A DNA stretch of 64,000 nucleotides from CAWJJM01 sp963843275 (GTDB lineage: Bacteria > Acidobacteriota > Thermoanaerobaculia > Multivoradales > JBCCEF01), in contig CAWJJM010000004.1 of NCBI GenBank assembly GCA_963843275.1, positions 310,001 through 374,000 on the forward strand. The letters run 5' to 3'. This document shows positions 1 to 6,807 of the stretch, one piece after another. A program made the translations under genes and the position numbers. How positions within the stretch are numbered: the first letter of the stretch is position 1; the number at the start of each line of letters is the position of its first letter. The notes beneath the pieces were generated by a model. That model was not told where the DNA came from and made no database searches. It worked only from the letters and a program-made list of their open reading frames with translations.

Positions 1-495
1 CGCCAGGTCGGGGTGGCCCACGTCGACGCCGGTGTCCACCACCGCGACCTTGACGCCGCGGCCGGTGGCCCAGCGGTGGGCCGCGGCGACCCGCATCGTC
101 CGCATCCCCGCCTGCAGCTCGCCGTAGGGGTCGCCGCCGCCCAGCGTCTCGAAGGTCTGCACCGGTTGCGCCAGCTCCACCCGCTGGTCCGCCGCCAGGC
201 GGGCCACCACCCGTGCCATCGACTCGCCCGGCGGCACGCCGTAGACGATGCAGGGCAGGTCGAGCGACCGCATGATCCAGGCGGCGTAGAGATAGAGACC
301 ATGGCTCGCGGCGAGCTCGCGGGCGCGCTGCTCCCACACCACGCGCGGTGCGCTGGGCAGCACCACCAGGACCTGGTCCACCCCGGGTCCGTGGCGCAGC
401 GGCCGCGCCGTGCCCGCCCACCCGGAGCAGCCGGCCACGGCGAGCGCCAGCAGGACGAACGCCGCACCCGCCTCGCGGCGGAGCGACCGTTTCAC
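1..495 (-). CDS. Lipoprotein S8 (subtilisin-like) serine protease, 5' part only
   Basis: The gene starts with GTG at 495 and runs off the left edge, so only about 165 N-terminal residues are visible. The N-terminus is a lipoprotein signal with lipobox VAGC near residue 21. About 90 residues follow with the beta-alpha-beta pattern of a subtilase propeptide, ending VELAQPV. The catalytic domain then opens with VAVVDTGVDVGHPDLA, which carries the catalytic Asp of family S8. The His and Ser regions lie outside the window. The GTG overlaps the stop of the anti-sigma gene (GTGA), so the two are co-transcribed and probably translationally coupled. A lipid-anchored protease behind an ECF sigma/anti-sigma pair may act on envelope proteins or on the anti-sigma factor itself; that role is inference. 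Confidence 0.88.
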   Translation of the reverse strand, partial: MKRSLRREAGAAFVLLALAVAGCSGWAGTARPLRHGPGVDQVLVVLPSAPRVVWEQRARELAASHGLYLYAAWIMRSLDLPCIVYGVPPGESMARVVARLAADQRVELAQPVQTFETLGGGDPYGELQAGMRTMRVAAAHRWATGRGVKVAVVDTGVDVGHPDLA

Positions 496-1220
496 CGGCG
501 GGCCCCGCCCCGCAGGTCGACCACCACCGGCTCGGCCAACGCCACCTCGGGGGCGGCGCGCAGGCGGAAGAGGGCGACGTCGCGGTCCTCTGCCGCCACC
601 GCGACGGTGTAGGCGCCGGCCGGCGAGGGCCCGGCGACGATCTCGCCGCCGACCGCGGCGAGGAGCTGGCGCAGCCGCGCCTCCGGGGTGGTCGGCGCCA
701 CGACCAGGCGGAGCTCGGCGCGCTCGGGGGCGAGCGCCACCGGATGTGCAGGGGTGGAGAGGGTGACGAACGGTCCCCCCGGCCGCGCCGCGGGGCCGGG
801 GGCGGGCGGCCGCGCGAGGGCGAGACCGATCACCAGTGCCAGCAGGGCCGCTGCCTGCAGCGCCAGCGCCCACCGCGCCGCACGGGGCGTGGCCCGCCAC
901 CAGCCGCGGGCGGCGGCCGGCGACCGCGGCGGCGCCGGCTCGGCGCTCTCCGTCCCCGCCGCGTCGATCCGGGCCATCAGGCGCTCGAAGCCGGCGACCG
1001 GCGACAGCGGCAGCTCGGCCACCTCGCGCACGGCCACCGCCAGCTCGCGGTTCGCATCGACCTCGGCCTGGCAGAGCGGACAGCGCTCCAGGTGCGCCGC
1101 GAAGCGCTCGAGCTCCAGCCCCTCCAGCGTTCCGTTCACGTACCAGGGCACCAGCTCCCAGGCCTCCTGGTGACCGAGCCGCACCGGCCCGCCCGTCTGC
1201 GTCCCGCCGCGCTCAGCCAT
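492..1220 (-). CDS. Membrane anti-sigma factor with zinc-finger N-terminus
   Basis: This 242-residue protein probably binds the ECF sigma factor encoded just upstream. The cytoplasmic N-terminus has a zf-HC2-type motif, H43-x3-C47-x2-C50. A Pro/Ala-rich linker leads to one membrane segment at about residues 117-136. The periplasmic remainder (about 165-237) has a beta-alpha-beta-alpha-beta pattern and ends VALAEPV. This resembles the propeptide of the neighbouring subtilase, which ends VELAQPV. The start is ATG 1220, which overlaps the 3' end of the sigma gene by 8 nt; an upstream in-frame ATG at 1280 would lie deep inside the sigma gene and is unlikely. The gene overlaps the protease gene by GTGA. 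Confidence 0.85.
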   Translation of the reverse strand: MAERGGTQTGGPVRLGHQEAWELVPWYVNGTLEGLELERFAAHLERCPLCQAEVDANRELAVAVREVAELPLSPVAGFERLMARIDAAGTESAEPAPPRSPAAARGWWRATPRAARWALALQAAALLALVIGLALARPPAPGPAARPGGPFVTLSTPAHPVALAPERAELRLVVAPTTPEARLRQLLAAVGGEIVAGPSPAGAYTVAVAAEDRDVALFRLRAAPEVALAEPVVVDLRGGARR

Positions 1221-1824
1221 GGTCGTCCTCCAGGCCGCCCCCTGCGTCCGGCAGCAGCCGGGCGAGCTTGCGGCGCGCATAGAACATCCTCGTCTTGACC
1301 GTCCCCACGGGACAGCCGACCACCTCGGCGATCTCCGGGTACGACAGGCCGTGGTAATAGGTCAGCACCACCGCCGCCCGCTGGTCCGGCGGCAGGCTCT
1401 CGAGCGCCCCGGCCACCCGCCCCGCCAGCTCGCGGCGCGCCCAGCGCCGGTGCGGGGAGTCGCCCGGATCGACCGGCTCGACGTCGGACTCGCCGGTGCG
1501 GGCCCGCTCGCGCTGCCGGCGGGTGATCTCCTTGAGCGCCTTGCGGTAGGCGATCCCGAAGATCCAGGTGGAGAGACGGGACCGCCCGTCGAAGGCGTCG
1601 GCCCGCCGCCACACCACCAGCATGGTGTCGTTGATCAGCTCCTCGACCGCCTCCAGACGCCCGGTGACCTTGAGCAGGTAGGCGTACAGCGGCCGGTAGT
1701 ACCGGCTGTAGAGGTCCTCGAAGGCCGCCCGGTCGCCGCGGCGCACCCGGGCGAGCAGCGCCCCGTCGTCGGGCCGCCGCGGGGCCGCCGTCCGCTCGCC
1801 CTGCCGCTCCAGCATCGCGTTCAC
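1213..1824 (-). CDS. ECF-family RNA polymerase sigma factor
   Basis: This is a 203-residue sigma factor with region 2 (AFEDLYSRYYRPLYAYLLK through STWIFGIAYRKAL) and region 4 (LPPDQRAAVVLTYYHGLSYPEIAEVVGCPVGTVKTRM), with no regions 1.1 or 3, as usual for the ECF group. GTG at 1824 is preferred to ATG at 1815 because GGAGGAG lies about 9 nt upstream of it. The gene heads a sigma/anti-sigma/subtilase operon and is divergent from the secreted copper-protein genes. Similar GAACCGT elements face both ways in the intergenic region, so it may control itself and the divergent operon. Confidence 0.9.
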   Translation of the reverse strand: MNAMLERQGERTAAPRRPDDGALLARVRRGDRAAFEDLYSRYYRPLYAYLLKVTGRLEAVEELINDTMLVVWRRADAFDGRSRLSTWIFGIAYRKALKEITRRQRERARTGESDVEPVDPGDSPHRRWARRELAGRVAGALESLPPDQRAAVVLTYYHGLSYPEIAEVVGCPVGTVKTRMFYARRKLARLLPDAGGGLEDDHG

Positions 1825-1898
1825 CCTATCTCTCCTCCGCCTCTCGTTGCAGGCAGCGGCCGGGACCCGGAACGGCCTCCGACCACCCCCCGCCGATC

Positions 1899-1985
1899 CC
1901 TGAGTCCCGGCGCCCGCCGCGACGGTTCGATCCCCCCGGGGCGGTGGCACCACTTGAACCGTGACGGCGGCGCCCGGGCACCTAC
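1899..1985. promoter_or_regulatory. Outward-facing pair of ECF-type promoter-like elements
   Basis: GAACCGT occurs on the minus strand at 1928-1922, pointing to the sigma gene, and on the plus strand at 1956-1962, pointing to the cupredoxin gene. From each, the sequence continues N2-CGGCGG-N3-CCGGG, so 20 of 30 aligned positions match without gaps. The GAACC core resembles the -35 box of many ECF sigma factors. The start codons lie about 98 and 60 nt away. Coregulation by the adjacent sigma factor is inferred. Confidence 0.5.
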
Positions 1986-2021
1986 CGGCGTTCACGAAAC
2001 GACCGGAAAGGCAGGACGACG

Positions 2022-3422
2022 ATGCGCTCGAGGACCCTCGCACTGGCCGCCACCGCGGCGCTGCTGGCCGCCGCGCCCGCGGCGCGGGCGGCCCAACACA
2101 ACGTCACGGTGCAGAACTTCTCCTATACCCCGGAGCAGCTCCAGATCGCCGTCGGCGACACCGTGGTCTGGACCAACCAGGGCGGGACCCACAGCGTGAC
2201 CGCCGACGACGGCTCGTTCGGCCGGCCGGCGTCGGGCGCCGCCTGGACCTACAGCCACACCTTCGACAGCGCCGGCACCTTCCTCTACTACTGCACCATC
2301 CACGGTGCCCCGAACGGGGTCGGGATGTCCGGTCGGATCGTGGTGTCGGGAGGCGGCGGCGGGACGCCGGGCTCCCTGCGTTTCAGCACCAACAGCCTGG
2401 CCGTGCCCGAGGGCGCCACCGCCACCGTCGTGGTGCAGCGCGTCGGCGGCGACGACGGCGCGGTCGGCGTCCACTACGCCACCTCCGGCGGCTCGGCCAG
2501 CGCGGGGTCCGACTACACGGCCCGCTCGGGGAACCTGTCGTGGGCGGACAACGACGACTCGCCGAAGTCGTTCACCGTCCCCACCGCGGACGACGCGGTC
2601 GTCGAGCCGAACGAGACCGTGGTCCTCAGCCTGTCGGCGCCCACCGGCGGCGCCAGCCTGGGGTCGCCGTCGAGCGCCACGTTGACCCTGCACGACAACG
2701 ACAGCGGGGGCGGGTCCCCCGGCACGCTCTCCTTCGCGGCCGCCGAGGTCTCCGCAGCCGAGGACAGCGGAGCGGCCAACCTGCAGGTGCGGCGCACCGG
2801 CGGCTCGCAGGGCGCGGTCTCGGCGACGGTGGCGAGCGACGACGGCTCCGCCACCGGCGGCGAGGACTACACCCCGGTGTCGACGGTGGTGCACTTCGCC
2901 GCCGGGGACGCGGCGGCGAAGAACGTCGCGGTGCCGTTGCTCGACGACAACGAGCTCGAGGGCGACGAGACGATCAACCTGGCGCTCTCGGCTCCCACCG
3001 GCGGCGCGACGCTGGGCAGCCCGAGCGCGGCCACCGTCAGGGTGCTCGACGACGACGTCCCGGCCGGTCCCTGCGTGCCCGACGAAACCACGCTCTGCCT
3101 GGGGGGAGGACGATTCCGGGTGCAGGTGACCTTCCGGCCACCGAACGGCACCGAGCAGCTCGCCCACCGCATCGAGCTGAGCGACGACTCCGGCCTGTTC
3201 TGGTTCTTCCAGCCGTCCAACGTGGAAATGCTGATCAAGGTGCTCGACGCCTGCGTCGACCCGTTCAACCACTACTGGGTGTTCTTCGCCGCCACCACCA
3301 ACGTCGAGTTCACGGTCACCGTGGTCGACACCCAGGCGGTCAAGGCGCGCCGCTACCCCAACCCGCAAGGGAAGGCGGCGCTCCCGGTGCAGGACACCTC
3401 GGCCTTCGCCACCTGCCCGTGA
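2022..3422 (+). CDS. Secreted plastocyanin-like cupredoxin with two Calx-beta domains
   Basis: This 466-residue secreted protein has a signal peptide at 1-24. A blue-copper domain covers about 25-108 with ligands H57, C91, H94 and M102 (spacing C-x2-H-x7-M). Two Calx-beta repeats follow at about 115-230 and 238-348, with VPEG/E-x-DE and L.DND-type strands. A C-terminal domain of about 110 residues starts at C351 and ends AFATCP; it recurs in the CHRD protein at 4499-5629. Calx-beta units usually act as Ca-binding adhesion or spacer modules and the cupredoxin may transfer electrons, but the overall role is unknown. The stop overlaps the next start (GTGA), indicating an operon. Confidence 0.82.
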   Translation: MRSRTLALAATAALLAAAPAARAAQHNVTVQNFSYTPEQLQIAVGDTVVWTNQGGTHSVTADDGSFGRPASGAAWTYSHTFDSAGTFLYYCTIHGAPNGVGMSGRIVVSGGGGGTPGSLRFSTNSLAVPEGATATVVVQRVGGDDGAVGVHYATSGGSASAGSDYTARSGNLSWADNDDSPKSFTVPTADDAVVEPNETVVLSLSAPTGGASLGSPSSATLTLHDNDSGGGSPGTLSFAAAEVSAAEDSGAANLQVRRTGGSQGAVSATVASDDGSATGGEDYTPVSTVVHFAAGDAAAKNVAVPLLDDNELEGDETINLALSAPTGGATLGSPSAATVRVLDDDVPAGPCVPDETTLCLGGGRFRVQVTFRPPNGTEQLAHRIELSDDSGLFWFFQPSNVEMLIKVLDACVDPFNHYWVFFAATTNVEFTVTVVDTQAVKARRYPNPQGKAALPVQDTSAFATCP

Positions 3423-4375
3423 GCGCGCCCGAGGAGCGTCGACGCCACCCCCGCGTCCGCCGCAACGCCGTCGCCGTCGCCGTCACCGTCGCCAGCCTGA
3501 CCCTGGGTGGGGCGGCGGCGGCGGCCGCCGCCGACCCGCCGGTGGTCCGCTTCGACGAGGACCTGCGCTTCGACCGCCCCGAGGCCTGGGCGATGAAGTA
3601 CTTCGCCTCGGTGGCCCTGGACACCGGGTTCGGCGTGCCCCGGAGCCGCGCCGCGGGCAGCGTGGAGGCCGGCCTCGAGATCGGCCACATCCCCCGCCTC
3701 GATCCGGACGAGGTCCGGGTGGGGTTCCGCGGCTCCAAGCAGGAGGACCTCAACAAGGCGCCGGTCCTGGCGCGGCCCCGGGTGGAGGTCGGGCTGGGCG
3801 GCGGCTGGTCGGGCGGGGTCGCCTGGGTGCCGCCGGCGCGGCTCTTCGACGCCCGCGCCCAGCTCGCCTCGCTGTGGCTGGCCCGGCCGCTGGTGGAGCG
3901 GCGGCGCTGGCGCCTCGGGGCGCGCCTGCACGGCACCGCCGGCAGCATCGAGTCCGACATCACCTGTCCGGACGAGGTCGCGGCCCGCCCGCCGGGTGAG
4001 GGCAACCCGCTGGCCTGCCGCGCCCCGTCGCAGGACCGGGTGACCCTGCGCACGGTCGGTGTCGAGGTGCTGGCGGGCGCCGGCGAGCCGCAGGTCCGCC
4101 GCCTCCTGCCCTACCTCGCGCTCGGCGCCGACCGGCTCGACCTCGGATTCCGGGTCGACGCCCTCACCGGCGAGGTCCGCGACCGCAGCCGCCTCACCGC
4201 GGACGGCGTGGTGTGGCACGTGGCCGCCGGGGTCGGCTACGAGCTCTCCCCCCGCCTCCGGGTCGACGGACAGGTGTTCTACAGCCCGCTCTCGGTGCGG
4301 CGCCCGGGCGAGGCGCGGACCGGCGACGACCCGCTGGTCAACGGCCGCCTGCTGCTCGCCTACCGCGTCCGCTGA
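3419..4375 (+). CDS. Uncharacterised exported protein, possible outer-membrane barrel
   Basis: A 318-residue protein that I do not recognise by name. GTG 3419 overlaps the preceding stop (GTGA). The N-terminus is basic, followed by a hydrophobic Ala-rich stretch typical of a signal peptide. The mature part begins with DEDLRFDRPEAWAMKYF and then has many short alternating strands ending in aromatic residues, for example PYLALGADRLDLGFRV and VWHVAAGVGYELS, with an Arg-terminated last strand (LLLAYRVR). This is what a small outer-membrane beta-barrel looks like. Its operon with a secreted copper protein supports an envelope location. No catalytic motif is visible. Confidence 0.68.
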   Translation: MSAPEERRRHPRVRRNAVAVAVTVASLTLGGAAAAAAADPPVVRFDEDLRFDRPEAWAMKYFASVALDTGFGVPRSRAAGSVEAGLEIGHIPRLDPDEVRVGFRGSKQEDLNKAPVLARPRVEVGLGGGWSGGVAWVPPARLFDARAQLASLWLARPLVERRRWRLGARLHGTAGSIESDITCPDEVAARPPGEGNPLACRAPSQDRVTLRTVGVEVLAGAGEPQVRRLLPYLALGADRLDLGFRVDALTGEVRDRSRLTADGVVWHVAAGVGYELSPRLRVDGQVFYSPLSVRRPGEARTGDDPLVNGRLLLAYRVR

Positions 4376-4498
4376 AGCCCGCCGGCGGCACGTGTCGTGC
4401 TTGCCCCAAAACGGCATCCGAACGCCGGGGAGCTCCTCGGGGATCCACGCGCCGATCCCCGGGGGTGGCACCGGCCCATCGCCAGGAGGCACACCACG

Positions 4499-5629
4499 AT
4501 GACCCGATGGACCCGCGCGCTGTGGTTCTTTTGCGCCCTCGCCCTCGCCGCCCTGCCCGCCGCCGCCGAAACCAACTTCAAGTTCCTGCTCACCGGCGCC
4601 AACGAGGTGCCGAGCGTCAAGACCGACCACTGGGGCAAGTGCGTCGGCGTCCTCGCGGAAGACGAGAGCACCTTCACCCTGAGCTGCATCCACGACCTCG
4701 ACGGGGCCACCGCCGCCCACATCCACATGGGGTTCGCCGACGAGAACGGCCCCGTGCTCCTCGACCTGGGCGACCCGGCGAGCCCCCTGCAGGCGGTCTG
4801 GCACCCGGACGCCGAGCAGGTGGTCTGGCTGCGCGCCGGCGGCCTCTACGTCAACGTGCACACCGCGGCGAAGCCCGGCGGCATGATCCGCGGACAGATC
4901 CTGCCGGAGGAGCCGGTGACGGACCGCCACGCCGGGTTCGCGCTGCGCCCCTCCGACGTGGTGCCGCCGCTGACCGGGGGCGCCGAGGGCGCCTGCTCCG
5001 CCGACGTCGACCTGATGGGGACGGTCCTCCCCGGCGAGCACGAGGCGACCGTGCACCTGCGGTGTGCCCACACCCTCGCCGGAGCGACCGGCGGCGCCGT
5101 CCGCCAGGGAGCGGCGGGGACCAACGGCGACCTGGTCTACGACCTCGGCGACACGACCAGTCCGATCGACGTCACGTTCGACGCCGACATCTCGCAGACC
5201 GCCGACCTGTTGGCCAACGACCTCTACGTCGTGATCGACACGGACACGGCTCCCGACGGCGCGCTGCGCGGCCAGATCCCGGGCTGCCTGGCCGGGCCCG
5301 ACACGCTCTGCCTCGACGGCGGCCGCTTCCGTGTCGAGGTGGACTGGGACAGCCCGAGTGGCTCCGGCAGGGGCAAGGCGATCCGCGAGACCGACCAGTC
5401 GGGGATGTTCTGGTTCTTCGGCCCCGAGAACCTGGAGATGCTGGTGAAGGTCCTGCCGGCCTGCCCGGTCAACGGGCACTACTGGGTGTTCCTGGCGGCG
5501 ACCACCAACGTCGCCTACGAGCTCACGGTGACCGACACCGCGACCGACACCAGCAAGACCTACAGCAACGCCCTCGGCGACATCGCCGAGCCGCGTCTCG
5601 ACAGCGCCGCCTTCGCGACCTGCCCGTAG
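4499..5629 (+). CDS. Secreted CHRD-domain protein
   Basis: This 376-residue protein starts at ATG 4499 behind an AGGAGG ribosome-binding site; the upstream in-frame ATG at 4397 has none. A signal peptide (ALWFFCALALAALPAAA) is followed by two CHRD domains, at about 25-145 and 155-262. They are recognisable by ANEVP, C.HDL.GATAAHIHMGFADENG and GGMIRGQI. CHRD domains occur in chordin and in many secreted bacterial proteins of unknown function. The C-terminal 115 residues (about 263-376) match the C-terminal domain of the cupredoxin at 2022-3422. The two genes share orientation and are separated by one gene, suggesting a common secreted set. Confidence 0.85.
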   Translation: MTRWTRALWFFCALALAALPAAAETNFKFLLTGANEVPSVKTDHWGKCVGVLAEDESTFTLSCIHDLDGATAAHIHMGFADENGPVLLDLGDPASPLQAVWHPDAEQVVWLRAGGLYVNVHTAAKPGGMIRGQILPEEPVTDRHAGFALRPSDVVPPLTGGAEGACSADVDLMGTVLPGEHEATVHLRCAHTLAGATGGAVRQGAAGTNGDLVYDLGDTTSPIDVTFDADISQTADLLANDLYVVIDTDTAPDGALRGQIPGCLAGPDTLCLDGGRFRVEVDWDSPSGSGRGKAIRETDQSGMFWFFGPENLEMLVKVLPACPVNGHYWVFLAATTNVAYELTVTDTATDTSKTYSNALGDIAEPRLDSAAFATCP

Positions 5630-5664
5630 ACCCGGCCCCACCCGGCGGCCCCCGGGCCGCCCCC

Positions 5665-5693
5665 ACCGCCGGCGGGTCCCCCCCGCCGGCGGT
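5665..5693 (+). terminator. Strong hairpin downstream of the CHRD gene
   Basis: A perfect 12-bp stem (5665-5676 with 5682-5693) closes a five-base loop, followed by the T-containing tract cgtcttcc. It starts 36 nt after the CHRD stop and fits a transcription terminator, though there is no classical run of Ts. Confidence 0.6.
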
Positions 5694-5732
5694 CGTCTTC
5701 CGGGGTGCCCGGCGATCGGCTACTCTCCGCCG

Positions 5733-6650
5733 GTGCACCACCTCGGGGAGCTCGCCGCCCTCGGCACCGCCTGCTGCTGGGTCGGCACCGCGCTGGCCTT
5801 CGAGGCCGCCGGCCGTCGCGTCGGCTCGCTGGCGGTCAACCTGCTGCGCCTGGTGCTCGCGCTGGTCCCGCTCGGCGTCGTCGGCTGGTTCTGGCGCGGC
5901 CACCCGCTGCCCACCGACGCCCCCGCGGACGCCTGGCTCTGGCTGAGCGTCTCCGGCCTGGTCGGCTTCACCTTCGGCGACCTGTGCCTGTTCCGCGCCT
6001 TCGTCGTCCTCGGCTCCCGGCTGTCGACCCTGATGATGTCGCTGGCGCCGCCGCTGGCGGCGGCGATCGGCTGGCTGGTGCTCGGCGAGGTGCTCTCGGG
6101 CCGCGACCTGGTGGGGATGGCGCTGACCGTGGCCGGCGTCGCCTGGGCGGTGCTCGAGCGGCGCCGGGTGGCGCCACCCCTCCGGCCCGGCGCCGACCCC
6201 GGGACGCCGCCCCCCGCCCGCCTCCTGCGCGGCGTCCTGCTCGGCCTCGGCGGCGCCGTCGGCCAGGGCGGGGGCCTGGTGTTGTCGAAGCTGGGGATGG
6301 GGAGCTACAACCCGTTCGCCGCCACCCAGATCCGGGTCCTCGCCGGCCTCGCCGGCTACGTGGTGCTGTTCTTCGCCCTCGGCTGGTGGGGCCGCACCCG
6401 CGCCGCGCTGGCCGACCGGCAGGCCCTCGGCCTCACCGCCGTCGGCGCCTTCTTCGGCCCCTTCCTCGGCGTCTCCCTCTCCCTGGTCGCCGTCCAGCTC
6501 GTCCCCGCCGGCGTCGCCGCCAGCCTGATGGCGGTCACCCCGGTCCTGATCATCCCGGTGGTGGTGCTGCTGGGCAGGGAGCGCGTGGGCGTCGGCGGCG
6601 TGCTCGGAGCGCTGCTGGCGGTGGCGGGGGTGGGGGTGCTGTTCCTGTAG
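5733..6650 (+). CDS. EamA/DMT-family transporter
   Basis: A 305-residue integral membrane protein with about ten hydrophobic segments arranged as two EamA halves (about 5-140 and 165-300), as in drug/metabolite transporters. Typical features are the small-residue-rich helices and the repeated LGE motif near the end of each half (WLVLGEVLSGRD; LLGRERVGVGG). The substrate cannot be told from sequence. It starts with GTG 5733. No Shine-Dalgarno sequence is present, but TACTCT lies only 6 nt upstream, suggesting a leaderless transcript. It follows the hairpin at 5665-5693, so it is probably its own transcription unit. Confidence 0.86.
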   Translation: MHHLGELAALGTACCWVGTALAFEAAGRRVGSLAVNLLRLVLALVPLGVVGWFWRGHPLPTDAPADAWLWLSVSGLVGFTFGDLCLFRAFVVLGSRLSTLMMSLAPPLAAAIGWLVLGEVLSGRDLVGMALTVAGVAWAVLERRRVAPPLRPGADPGTPPPARLLRGVLLGLGGAVGQGGGLVLSKLGMGSYNPFAATQIRVLAGLAGYVVLFFALGWWGRTRAALADRQALGLTAVGAFFGPFLGVSLSLVAVQLVPAGVAASLMAVTPVLIIPVVVLLGRERVGVGGVLGALLAVAGVGVLFL

Positions 6651-6807
6651 GGGATGAGGGCGTCACCGCGGCGGCCGGTGGCCGTGGCGCCGACCCGGCT
6701 CTGCCGCCTTCCCGACCGCGCCGGCCGGCGCGCCCGGTCTGCCCGGACCGGTGAGCAAATCGCCGCTCCCCCGCCTCTTGATCCGGTAAAGGGACGGAGG
6801 AGTCTTC

